A DNA stretch of 57,842 bases. Origin: a virus. Of the stretch, positions 33,662 to 40,717 are shown in pieces. Numbering within the stretch: position 1 is the stretch's first letter; each line of letters begins with the position of its first letter. A model generated the notes under the pieces. That model did not search any database. It worked only from the letters and a program-made list of their open reading frames with translations, and had not been told where the DNA came from. The position numbers were made by a program, and so were the translations under genes. The stretch is taken from the IMG/VR virus record IMGVR_UViG_3300031857_000214, positions 1 through 57,842 of that record; one strand, 5' to 3'.

Positions 33662-34953
33662 TCCAAGATGAGTCGCAAGAAAACTATGTAGAACCAATTA
33701 ATTGCGCTCATTGTGGCAACATCACAGATGAATGTGATACCACAGACACGGAAGATGGGTTGGTATGTGAAACTTGTAATCAAGATTATCACGAATGTTG
33801 CGAATGTGACACTCGGATACACGTCGACGACATTACAATAACAAACGGCGACCCCTATTGCTCATCATGTTATAGCGACCTGCCTTACTGTGACAGGTGC
33901 GAAGAGCGAGAACCTGACATGAATACAACTCTCGTACACAGTCGCGAAGAAGAGGGCTGGTGCGATTGCTGTAGGGACAACCACGCATGGTATTGCGAAG
34001 GTTGTAATGAGTATCACAGTGATAGAATACATAGCAGTACTTATGTAAGAGGAGAGGGTACGCTATGCGACTCTTGCTGTGATGATATAGGCACATTCGA
34101 ATGCTGTGAATGTGGTGACACTTGGAGCAACAACAATTGCGATAATCCTGATGACGATTGTGATTGCTATGTGTGTTTACATTGTGCAAACAGCGGACGA
34201 AGGTTTATAAAAAACTACAGCTATAAGCCTATGCCAATTTATCAATTAGCTACCAGTCAGCAAATGAAATCAGATACGCTGTACTTTGGCTTAGAGTTAG
34301 AGGTAGAGCGTGATAATAGTAGTATTGATGTAGGCAAGATGGCCGAACTTATACACAATGAAAAAGTGTACTACCTTAAAAACGATGGCAGTCTTAACAA
34401 TGGCTTCGAAATTGTCACACATCCAATGACATTCGAGTTTATTCAAGAGAATAAGGCTACCGTATTCAAGCCTATTCTTGACAAGCTAATTCAATCAGGG
34501 TATAGGTCGTACGACTCTAAGACTTGTGGCATACACATACATCTTAGTAAGAAATGCTTCAGCACTTGGCAGTTGTATAGATTTATTAAATTCTTTATTG
34601 ATAACAGAGATTTTGTTACGTCCATATCGCAACGTAACATCGAGCAATTAGAGAGATGGGCAACCATTGAGGAGGAGGCAGATAGCTCTATCATATACAA
34701 AGCCAAGAAAAAGTCTGGCAATAATAGACGTTATTCAGCTGTCAACCTGCAGAATGATAAGACTATTGAGATACGCATCTTCAGGGGTACGCTCAACTAC
34801 TTATCGTTCCTCAAGAACATCGAGTTCTGTTATGCATTATTCAATTTTTCACGAGATATAAAAGAGACTACCGTAGCTGCTTTCAAAGAATATATCGAGC
34901 AGTCTAACGAGTATGCTATGTTAAAAAAATTCATTAAAACTAAAAACTTATAA
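33646..34953 (+). CDS. Amidoligase with N-terminal multi-zinc-finger region (435 aa)
   Basis: Residues 20-180 hold about ten cysteine pairs (CAHCGN, CETCNQ, CCECDT, CSSCYS, CDRCEE, CDCCRD, CEGCNE and others), so several zinc ribbons in series. Residues 210-390 match the amidoligase (Amidoligase_2) fold: YFGLELEVE with Glu 217 and 219, LKNDGSLNNGFEIVTHPMTF at 244-263, CGIHIHLS at 294-301, RYSAVNLQN at 362-370 and TIEIRIFRGTL at 373-383. These enzymes use ATP to join a carboxylate to an amine and resemble glutamine synthetase. The next gene, 3 nt on, is a class II glutamine amidotransferase, a known partner type. The target is unknown; the fingers suggest protein or nucleic-acid docking. Confidence 0.8.
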   Translation: MEENLIQDESQENYVEPINCAHCGNITDECDTTDTEDGLVCETCNQDYHECCECDTRIHVDDITITNGDPYCSSCYSDLPYCDRCEEREPDMNTTLVHSREEEGWCDCCRDNHAWYCEGCNEYHSDRIHSSTYVRGEGTLCDSCCDDIGTFECCECGDTWSNNNCDNPDDDCDCYVCLHCANSGRRFIKNYSYKPMPIYQLATSQQMKSDTLYFGLELEVERDNSSIDVGKMAELIHNEKVYYLKNDGSLNNGFEIVTHPMTFEFIQENKATVFKPILDKLIQSGYRSYDSKTCGIHIHLSKKCFSTWQLYRFIKFFIDNRDFVTSISQRNIEQLERWATIEEEADSSIIYKAKKKSGNNRRYSAVNLQNDKTIEIRIFRGTLNYLSFLKNIEFCYALFNFSRDIKETTVAAFKEYIEQSNEYAMLKKFIKTKNL

Positions 34954-34956
34954 TTT

Positions 34957-35835
34957 ATGTGTGTTATCGCAATTCAACCAAGAGGTATCAAAATCAGTAG
35001 AGAACATTTAGAAAATTGTTGGGACAACAACAATCACGGTGCAGGTATTATGTATTCAGTGGACGGTAAGATTATTGTCAAGAAAGAAATGAAATCCTTT
35101 GACAAGTTTTATAGTCACATAGTAGAAGCTAGTACACACGATACTAGCGTAGTAATTCACTTCCGTATCGCTACAAGTGGTGGTATCAATGACTATAACT
35201 GTCATCCGTTCAAGGTTCACAAAAACCTATATTTCTGTCACAACGGTATATTAGACATTGATGTTCCCAAAGGTAGCAAGGAGAATGACACGCAGTTATT
35301 TAACAATGCGTTGATGAAGCCTTTGCCATACAACTTCTATAAAAACAATGCCATTATGAATGTGCTAGAGTTTACTATCGGTAGTGGCAACAAGTTTGTA
35401 TTCCTTGATGACAAAGGTGACTTCTATATCCTCAATGAAAAAGCAGGAGAGTGGAGTGAAGATGGTGCATGGTTTTCTAATACATCTTACAAGCGTGAGT
35501 CGTACAAGAAATACAACAATTACACAACATACAACAATTATGGTGGCTGGGCAGATGATTGGTACGGTGGGTACAATAAGCCTGTCAGTAATAGCAAGAC
35601 AAAATACAAATATAACAAAGACGAGTTCGAGGTTGAAGAGATTGTTGATGAAGTTGTGGGACAAGGCGAAGGATATGATTATTCTATCTGCGACTGCTGT
35701 AATGAGTGGTGTAATGTAAATGAGGTTGCATACGTGCGTGATTGGAATAGCTGGATATGTGAGGGATGTGCATACGACTTAGAAGTAGATGAAAATGAAT
35801 ATAAAAAACAATTATCTACAAGTCAACACGATTAA
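34957..35835 (+). CDS. Class II glutamine amidotransferase with C-terminal zinc ribbon (292 aa)
   Basis: The protein starts MCVIAI, so Cys2 would become the N-terminal nucleophile after Met removal. The glutaminase signature continues with VVIHFRIATSGG (65-76), CHPF (82-85) and YFCHNGIL (91-98). It releases ammonia from glutamine for a partner synthetase. After a Tyr/Asn-rich linker, residues 245-275 form a zinc ribbon (CDCCNEWCNVNEVAY, then WICEGCAYDL) similar to those of the upstream amidoligase, which suggests the two proteins meet through their fingers or bind a common target. Stop codon 22 nt before a tandem gene pair. Confidence 0.8.
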   Translation: MCVIAIQPRGIKISREHLENCWDNNNHGAGIMYSVDGKIIVKKEMKSFDKFYSHIVEASTHDTSVVIHFRIATSGGINDYNCHPFKVHKNLYFCHNGILDIDVPKGSKENDTQLFNNALMKPLPYNFYKNNAIMNVLEFTIGSGNKFVFLDDKGDFYILNEKAGEWSEDGAWFSNTSYKRESYKKYNNYTTYNNYGGWADDWYGGYNKPVSNSKTKYKYNKDEFEVEEIVDEVVGQGEGYDYSICDCCNEWCNVNEVAYVRDWNSWICEGCAYDLEVDENEYKKQLSTSQHD

Positions 35836-35857
35836 TTCACAATTTAAATAATCAATT

Positions 35858-36076
35858 ATGAGGTACACAACAGAGTACAACCCACAAATCAGTGATAAGT
35901 GCAAAAAGATTATCAAGGACAACATAGGCTCTACGCTTGAAAGTTCAGATAGCTATGTTTATAATCTAGATTATGTCCATGAATGGCTCAGGGAAAAAGC
36001 ATTTCATTTGACTGCATCAGACTTAAATGTAATCAAGGGACTTATAACTGAAAAGGTGGACTACATAGAATTTTAA
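35858..36076 (+). CDS. Tandem duplicate protein A (72 aa)
   Basis: It begins MRYTTEYNPQISDKCKKIIK and ends VDYIEF. The next gene has the same start and end and an almost identical first 35 bases. It is a small helical protein without a recognised family. Confidence 0.65.
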   Translation: MRYTTEYNPQISDKCKKIIKDNIGSTLESSDSYVYNLDYVHEWLREKAFHLTASDLNVIKGLITEKVDYIEF

Positions 36077-36099
36077 TTAATCAATAAAACAAATGAATT

Positions 36100-36339
36100 A
36101 TGAGGTACACAACAGAGTACAACCCACAAATTAGCACAGAGTGTAAAAAATTTATAAGAGATAATATAAATCCAGCTTATACTGCAGAAGATACTGAAAT
36201 TTATTATCTTGATTTTGTTTACGAAGCATTGTCTGAAATACTTAAAGAGCCTGAAGAGGAATTGCTTGGCATAAAGGCTCAAGATTTTTCAGTACTAAAG
36301 AGCTTAATAGACGAAAATGTATCTCACATCGAATTTTAA
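36100..36339 (+). CDS. Tandem duplicate protein B (79 aa)
   Basis: MRYTTEYNPQISTECKKFIR at the start and VSHIEF at the end show that it is a copy of the preceding gene, with about seven residues inserted in the middle. The leader is duplicated too (CAAATGAATTATG versus TAATCAATTATG). Divergence in the middle suggests two specialised versions. Confidence 0.65.
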   Translation: MRYTTEYNPQISTECKKFIRDNINPAYTAEDTEIYYLDFVYEALSEILKEPEEELLGIKAQDFSVLKSLIDENVSHIEF

Positions 36340-36361
36340 TTAACCAATAAACTATAATGAA

Positions 36362-37075
36362 ATGGAAAAGAAATACCCATTCAAGGAAGGAGATGATTAT
36401 TGGACAATAGAGAACGGAGAGATAATTTGGTCTTGTTGGGACTATGTTAGCGAACAGTTACACGATTCAAATAAACAAAAATTATACTTTGCCACATATG
36501 AATTGGCAAAAGATTATTCAAACAAAAACTATCATCAAATGCAAAATTTAAGCGTAAAACAACAACGTATTATTTCTGAGATTACAAGCGAGTTTCAGCG
36601 TATTAACCAAGAAAAAGAGAGTCAAATTAAAGGCTCTCTCATTGATATCAATGGGCTATTAAAGCAACAAACAGACGACCTGCGTCTTAGAAAGGAAATT
36701 GAAGCCGAAAACAAATTAAAAATGCAAAAAATGTATGATATTGTAGAGGCTGATATGGATAGGCTTAACAAAGACTTAGTTCATTTAGGTTTAATATGCT
36801 TTTATACATACGAAAACACTCTAAATAACATTGCAATAGACACTAAAAAGCATCGTTCTAGTAGTATGTACGCTAGCAATAATTCAGTTAGAATTGAATA
36901 TCATCTTCCACATGAAACCATGCGATTTGAAAGCCGAATAGCTGCAGTATGTGTATATCAAGATAAGCCTGTTTTAAAATTTACTTATAACGGCCCTGAA
37001 TATAAAAATATTGAGGAAGCTGCAAAGTCGGATACATTTATAAATGGTATAAAATCATTATTAAATAATAGATAA
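36362..37075 (+). CDS. Coiled-coil early protein (237 aa)
   Basis: Residues 60-130 are a coiled coil (KQQRIISEITSEFQRINQEK, then LRLRKEIEAENKLKMQKMYD). The C-terminal third is a beta-rich domain (SVRIEYHLPHETMRFESRIA). No family recognised. It follows the TAACCAATAAA leader. Confidence 0.6.
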   Translation: MEKKYPFKEGDDYWTIENGEIIWSCWDYVSEQLHDSNKQKLYFATYELAKDYSNKNYHQMQNLSVKQQRIISEITSEFQRINQEKESQIKGSLIDINGLLKQQTDDLRLRKEIEAENKLKMQKMYDIVEADMDRLNKDLVHLGLICFYTYENTLNNIAIDTKKHRSSSMYASNNSVRIEYHLPHETMRFESRIAAVCVYQDKPVLKFTYNGPEYKNIEEAAKSDTFINGIKSLLNNR

Positions 37076-37085
37076 ATAAAAAATT

Positions 37086-37343
37086 ATGAAAACAAACACT
37101 AAAGATTTAGAAACCTTTTGGAACAAAAGGGCAAGAGAAGTCTTATTAGGTAAGACAATAGTAAGCGTCAACTATATGACTGAAAAAGACGCTGAAAATA
37201 TGGATTGGTATAACAGACCTGTCATGTTTAAGCTAAGTGATGGTACAGTATGTTATCTATCTTGCGACGACGAGGGTAATGATGGAGGTGCGCTGTTCTT
37301 TACCACTAAAGAAGGCAAACACGATGAGCTTCCTGTGATATAA
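37086..37343 (+). CDS. Small protein of unknown function (85 aa)
   Basis: The C-terminal half, PVMFKLSDGTVCYLSCDDEG followed by GGALFFTTKEG, looks like a short beta sheet as in small phage proteins with an NDGGAL element. No family recognised. It lies 10 nt after the coiled-coil gene. Confidence 0.6.
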   Translation: MKTNTKDLETFWNKRAREVLLGKTIVSVNYMTEKDAENMDWYNRPVMFKLSDGTVCYLSCDDEGNDGGALFFTTKEGKHDELPVI

Positions 37344-37349
37344 AATAAA

Positions 37350-37381
37350 TTTGCTAAATTGCAATATATTTTTTAATTTTA
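37350..37381 (+). promoter_or_regulatory. Promoter candidate TTTG-N20-TAATTTTA
   Basis: TTTG at 37350-37353 and TAATTTTA at 37374-37381 fit the Bacteroidota pattern apart from the last base of the -7 box. It lies 16 nt before the ATG at 37397. Confidence 0.5.
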
Positions 37382-37396
37382 CACAAATTATTACCA

Positions 37397-37639
37397 ATGA
37401 CACAAGACCAATGGAACTCAATTTTAGTAGAGCGTGCCTCAGAGATGGCGCACCATCGTACCATCATTGACTGCATATTAAATGCTCCGTTTGACCAAGA
37501 GTTTAACGCAGATAATTTGTGGAAGACTGATGAACACGACTGTTCTACATATGTAGATGAAGTTCAAGATGTATTCAACTTTTATTATGATGAATACTTT
37601 GAGCAATTAATTAACACTTACGATATGCCAATATCGTAG
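37397..37639 (+). CDS. Acidic small protein (80 aa)
   Basis: The protein is acidic and aromatic at the C-terminus (EVQDVFNFYYDEYFEQLINT). Acidic small proteins in early phage regions can mimic DNA, but nothing specific is visible. It has its own promoter candidate just upstream. Confidence 0.6.
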   Translation: MTQDQWNSILVERASEMAHHRTIIDCILNAPFDQEFNADNLWKTDEHDCSTYVDEVQDVFNFYYDEYFEQLINTYDMPIS

Positions 37640-37653
37640 CAAAACAATATCAA

Positions 37654-37899
37654 ATGATATATAAAATTTTAGGGCAATTAACCTTGCCAGGCGAAGCCGT
37701 GTCTGACTCTTATGACTACACGTTTGAAGATATAAATACAGCTAAAGATTATTACAGAGAATGTATTACATCCGTTGCTGAAACTATATCTGATTTCGGT
37801 GGGACATTTGCAATTACTATGATGTCTGACGAGAATGGACATACTACAATGCTCAAAAGAAATGTAATTTCTACAACCATAAACGAGCTGTATGAGTAG
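37654..37899 (+). CDS. Small protein of unknown function (81 aa)
   Basis: The sequence MIYKILGQLTLPGEAVSDSY...TTMLKRNVISTTINELYE is a mixed alpha/beta domain. No family recognised. It overlaps the next gene by 8 nt. Confidence 0.55.
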   Translation: MIYKILGQLTLPGEAVSDSYDYTFEDINTAKDYYRECITSVAETISDFGGTFAITMMSDENGHTTMLKRNVISTTINELYE

Positions 37900-38119
37900 T
37901 ACAAAAATGCACAAGATACAAATGGCTGCCTCTCTATTTGAATTGGTGGACTTATTAGAAAATAAGACTATGGTAGGCATACTAAATCGTACTGATATAC
38001 CTGAGGCTTACAAGTATATCGAAAGACAAATAGTCTATAATTACAATATAGACATATATCAGCTAGATGAAACCTACATATGCAATGTTAGACATCTAGG
38101 ATTATTTCAAGTTTTATAA
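37892..38119 (+). CDS. Small protein of unknown function (75 aa)
   Basis: Helical N-terminus (HKIQMAASLFELVDLLENKT) and a short beta end. No family recognised. The 8-nt overlap with the gene before it and the 7-nt gap to the DnaA-like gene place it in one operon. Confidence 0.5.
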   Translation: MSSTKMHKIQMAASLFELVDLLENKTMVGILNRTDIPEAYKYIERQIVYNYNIDIYQLDETYICNVRHLGLFQVL

Positions 38120-38126
38120 TATATAT

Positions 38127-38534
38127 ATGAACAAATCTGTTATTAGCCCCTACGCATATCCTGGCATTAGATTGGCTGACTTACCTGCTGTTATTAGAAC
38201 TGTTATCAAGAAGAAGGGAAGGCAGTATAATCAAACTATTATCTCTGACTCAATTAATAGGGTTATGAATATCCCATTCAAAGATATAGCACATAAAAAT
38301 AGAAGAAAGACTATTGTAGATGCTAGAAGGATATACTGTTATCAAATGAAGCATAAACTTAATTGGTCTCTAAAGGAAATAGGTTCTACTATTGGCGGTC
38401 GTGACCATACTACTGTCTTATACAATATACAAACGTATAGAGATTTGTATGAAACAGATGACAACTTTAGAGATTGGGCAGACAAGATTGAGCAGAATAT
38501 TGATTTAAGTAGCGCTGATTTAACTTTTAAATAA
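38127..38534 (+). CDS. Stand-alone DnaA domain IV-like DNA-binding protein (135 aa)
   Basis: Residues 53-101 match the DNA-binding domain of DnaA: RRKTIVDARRIYCYQMKHKL, SLKEIGSTIG, then the signature GGRDHTTVLYNI at 90-101. Domains I-III, including the AAA+ ATPase, are absent. In DnaA this domain reads DnaA boxes. A phage copy could bind boxes at the phage origin, or occupy host boxes and shut down oriC or DnaA-controlled genes. It lies in the early arm between small takeover-type genes and the DUF1599 gene. Confidence 0.8.
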   Translation: MNKSVISPYAYPGIRLADLPAVIRTVIKKKGRQYNQTIISDSINRVMNIPFKDIAHKNRRKTIVDARRIYCYQMKHKLNWSLKEIGSTIGGRDHTTVLYNIQTYRDLYETDDNFRDWADKIEQNIDLSSADLTFK

Positions 38535-38541
38535 AACAAAT

Positions 38542-38928
38542 ATGAATTTTCTAAAAAAACTTATCACACCGGTTTTGCCTGATAAGGAAGCTATTAGGTA
38601 CGACCACTCTGTATTAACTGCAGAACAAAGAGACTTATTGTTATCTGAGCTATTTGCTATACAGCGTGACATACTTTCTAAAAAGGGTTATGACTATGCA
38701 GGCGAAGACATACTGTCTAACTTCAGATTGGCAGGAATGATTGTAAATCAAGGTGCAAGAAATCCTGACGCTGTTAATTGTCTCAATCTCATAGGCACAA
38801 AGGTTGCTAGACTTGGGCAATTACTATCATCAGGTAAACACGCACAAAACGAGTCAGTTCAAGACTCTGTTATTGACCTATGCAACTATGCGTCATTGCT
38901 TTATCTAATCCTTAAAATGGAGAAATAA
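38542..38928 (+). CDS. DUF1599 / nucleotide-modification-associated protein (128 aa)
   Basis: The motif LSKKGYDYAGEDILSNFRLA, then TKVARLGQLL and the closing QDSVIDLCNYASLLYLIL match DUF1599, which accompanies nucleotide-modification genes in phages and has an all-helical fold. Its role is probably sensing or processing of modified nucleotides. A thymidylate synthase or DNA-modifying partner is not visible nearby, except for the PP-loop enzyme at 40718-41449. Confidence 0.65.
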   Translation: MNFLKKLITPVLPDKEAIRYDHSVLTAEQRDLLLSELFAIQRDILSKKGYDYAGEDILSNFRLAGMIVNQGARNPDAVNCLNLIGTKVARLGQLLSSGKHAQNESVQDSVIDLCNYASLLYLILKMEK

Positions 38929-38929
38929 T

Positions 38930-39007
38930 ATGATAATAATAATCATAATAGCAATTATAATAGTATTGGAATCAATTCAATTTTATAAACAAAACAATTT
39001 AAATTAA
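38930..39007 (+). CDS. Poly-Ile membrane micropeptide (25 aa)
   Basis: MIIIIIIAIIIVLESIQFYK is a single hydrophobic helix with a short polar tail. The ATG comes 1 nt after the previous stop (TAATATG) and the stop is 4 nt before the next ATG, so it fits the operon exactly. No family recognised. Confidence 0.5.
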   Translation: MIIIIIIAIIIVLESIQFYKQNNLN

Positions 39008-39011
39008 ACAA

Positions 39012-39341
39012 ATGTCAAAATTAAAATCAGTATCGTTATATGACGTATACAAACTAGAAGGTGAAGACAAGGCAATGGCTGTAAAAAAACTATTAGCTAT
39101 GAGCGAATCAATCAACGAGCTAGGTGATACATACATAGCCTTTGCAGACAATAATAAAAATATAGAGTCTTTGGAAGAAGAAAGGAAAATCTATATTGCA
39201 GAGCAAATTAAGCGAGAGGAGGGATTTACAATTAGCTTACCTGCCTATGTATTTTTAAGATTTGGAGCTACATTAGAAGCTAAACTAGATGAGCTTATTA
39301 ATAATATTAATACTAAAATAGACGTAAATGAAACAAAGTAA
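39012..39341 (+). CDS. Helical early protein (109 aa)
   Basis: Charged helices dominate (MAVKKLLAMSESINELGDTY, EERKIYIAEQIKREEGFTIS). No family recognised. It overlaps the next gene by 14 nt. Confidence 0.6.
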   Translation: MSKLKSVSLYDVYKLEGEDKAMAVKKLLAMSESINELGDTYIAFADNNKNIESLEEERKIYIAEQIKREEGFTISLPAYVFLRFGATLEAKLDELINNINTKIDVNETK

Positions 39342-39675
39342 ATTTACCAATATCATTGCATCAGTATTTACTAAGCCTCAGGCTAATACATACTCGCACG
39401 AATACGATATTGCTCATAATGAAGAAACAGGTAGAACAACTATTATCCGCTCAAACTCAAGCGACTGGGCTGAAGAAGTTAAAGGAGAACAAGCAGGTCA
39501 TGTAGTAGATGATGGAGATGAAATCTTTATAATGATTGATGGTCAAGATATGACTCTTGACTACGCTCAGTTTCAAGTCTTAACTGCTTTAGTTATGGCT
39601 GTTAACCAAGAAGACATTGAGCTTAGGCAATATAAAACAATTAGCAAATTATCAAAAATCAATCAACATGAATAA
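39328..39675 (+). CDS. Acidic early protein (115 aa)
   Basis: An acidic beta-rich middle (HVVDDGDEIFIMIDGQDMTL) is followed by helices. No family recognised. It overlaps both neighbours. Confidence 0.6.
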   Translation: MKQSKFTNIIASVFTKPQANTYSHEYDIAHNEETGRTTIIRSNSSDWAEEVKGEQAGHVVDDGDEIFIMIDGQDMTLDYAQFQVLTALVMAVNQEDIELRQYKTISKLSKINQHE

Positions 39676-39946
39676 TGAAGAAAAATTGCATCACGTTTTA
39701 GTCGCAATGTCTATTATGATTCCATTGAGAGAAACATTAGAACGACTATCTGTAGAGATAGGTAGTGCTGTTAAAAACATTGATGAAGCTAATACAGATG
39801 GATTGTCTGACGATATAAAGATGATTGGTATGCTTTGTGCTTTGTCTATGATTACATTTGAGGAGGAATATGGCAAAGACCTCAAGAAAGCCAAAGATAT
39901 GCTTGATGTAGAGCAAAAATTAAAAGATATATTTAAAAAGAAATAA
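39668..39946 (+). CDS. Helical early protein (92 aa)
   Basis: I take the start MNNEEKLHHVLVAMSIMIPL at 39668, overlapping the previous stop by 8 nt, because an ATG 17 codons earlier lies deep in the previous gene. All helical with a Lys-rich end. No family recognised. Confidence 0.6.
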   Translation: MNNEEKLHHVLVAMSIMIPLRETLERLSVEIGSAVKNIDEANTDGLSDDIKMIGMLCALSMITFEEEYGKDLKKAKDMLDVEQKLKDIFKKK

Positions 39947-39947
39947 T

Positions 39948-40061
39948 ATGGAAGAGTTTAAATCCGTATTGCTTAGTGCTTCGCCATGTATTGCAATACT
40001 AATTCTATTTGGTACAATGTTATATTTTGATAATAAAAACAGAAAAGAAAATAAATCATGA
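39948..40061 (+). CDS. Membrane microprotein (37 aa)
   Basis: One transmembrane helix (SPCIAILILFGTMLYF) with a basic tail NKNRKENKS. ATG 1 nt after the previous stop and ATGA overlap with the next gene. No family recognised. Confidence 0.55.
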   Translation: MEEFKSVLLSASPCIAILILFGTMLYFDNKNRKENKS

Positions 40062-40330
40062 AAAACTACAAGATATTTAGAAGTGTTTACATAGATAAAG
40101 ATGGCGACGAAATAGCGCCATACTATTTTATTAAAAAGTTAGAACGTATCCTTTGGTTTGGGTACTGGAAAACAGTAACTCATCAAGACTATTTAAAGAC
40201 GGATGGTGGCACAGTTATAACTCATTTTCATACATACGATGATGCTTACAATTTCATTATCAATGTATTATCTAAAAATAAGATAAGACAAAAACGTATT
40301 GATGCAGAGGTTGCAAAAGTTGACATCTAA
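40058..40330 (+). CDS. Small Trp/Tyr-rich protein (90 aa)
   Basis: MKNYKIFRSVYIDKDGDEIA...LERILWFGYWKTVTHQDYLK and a His-rich HFHTYDDAYNF suggest a small beta domain. No family recognised. Last gene before the structured RNA region. Confidence 0.6.
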   Translation: MKNYKIFRSVYIDKDGDEIAPYYFIKKLERILWFGYWKTVTHQDYLKTDGGTVITHFHTYDDAYNFIINVLSKNKIRQKRIDAEVAKVDI

Positions 40331-40337
40331 AAATAAA

Positions 40338-40368
40338 TTTGGATAATTAAAAACTATACCTATCTTTG
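40338..40368 (+). promoter_or_regulatory. Consensus Bacteroidota promoter of the small RNA
   Basis: TTTG (40338-40341), exactly 19 bases, then TATCTTTG (40361-40368). This is the best promoter in the window and matches the -33/-7 consensus of Bacteroidota. Transcription should start near 40373-40376. No coding frame follows; the transcript is the RNA below. Confidence 0.85.
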
Positions 40369-40372
40369 CTAT

Positions 40373-40504
40373 GCAAATCCGATAAGGTAGTGAGATTACG
40401 TTGTCGGGTTGAAAAGAACCCTCTGTTGGATAGTATCCTCAGATTGACGCTTAAAAAGCGTTTCTAATCAGCCCATCAAAATCTCACTTTGGTGGGTTTT
40501 TTTT
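40373..40504 (+). ncRNA. Structured small RNA with kissing-loop potential, about 130 nt
   Basis: The stretch has its own promoter, five hairpins and an intrinsic terminator, and no open frame. Hairpin 1 is CCGATAA (40379-40385) with TTGTCGG (40401-40407); its 15-nt loop holds GTGAGATT. Hairpin 2 is GGGTT/AACCC (40406-40421). Hairpin 3 is TCTG-GGAT/ATCC-CAGA (40422-40443). Hairpin 4 is GATT-ACGCTT/AAGCGT-AATC (40442-40469). The terminator stem is CCCATCAAA/TTTGGTGGG (40472-40496) with eight T. The terminator loop ATCTCAC is the exact complement of GTGAGAT in loop 1, so the loops can kiss within or between molecules. Function unknown: a regulatory sRNA or a virion RNA are both possible. Confidence 0.75.
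40472..40504 (+). terminator. Terminator of the small RNA
   Basis: CCCATCAAA and TTTGGTGGG form a 9-bp stem with a 7-nt loop followed by TTTTTTTT. The loop is complementary to an upstream loop of the same RNA. Confidence 0.9.
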
Positions 40505-40511
40505 ATTCCCC

Positions 40512-40586
40512 TTACGGATAGTAGTCAAAGCAATATGGCTACTTGCACCTACTGACATCGGCCTGAAGATAAGTACGGCTGTCCGT
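40512..40586 (+). ncRNA. Second folded RNA element upstream of the PP-loop gene
   Basis: ACGGATAG (near 40512) can pair with CTGTCCGT (near 40579) over 8 bp, enclosing smaller hairpins such as GTAG/CTAC and GCC/GGC. It follows the small-RNA terminator and has no own promoter that I can see. It may be read-through leader RNA of the next gene. I do not recognise a riboswitch class. Confidence 0.35.
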
Positions 40587-40628
40587 TATATGGGATACGC
40601 ATAAGGTCTAAACCTCCGATATTTATTC

Positions 40629-40672
40629 TTATCCTTCCTATTGCCTAGCAATGGGGGAGGGTAGGGAGGGGG
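40629..40672 (+). promoter_or_regulatory. Hairpin / G-quadruplex switch element
   Basis: The purine run GGGGGAGGGTAGGGAGGGGG (40653-40672) has four G-tracts with loops of 1-2 nt, a canonical quadruplex motif, in an A/T-rich genome. The same strand can instead pair with TTATCCTTCCTATTGC just upstream, forming a long hairpin with loop CTA. The two folds exclude each other. It lies 45 nt before the start codon of the PP-loop gene. Confidence 0.65.
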
Positions 40673-40717
40673 CTTCACAAACGATAATTTTAATTAAAAA
40701 ATAAACTAATTGCGTAA

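Noticed and set aside
33833-34189. A 118-codon minus-strand His/Cys-rich frame
   Set aside because: It is the antisense of the zinc-finger codons of the amidoligase gene; its His/Cys/Tyr bias is a complement artefact.
35384-35719. A 111-codon plus-strand frame inside the amidotransferase gene
   Set aside because: It is a Ser/Thr-rich shadow of a Tyr/Asn-rich linker and has no leader of the type used by real genes here.
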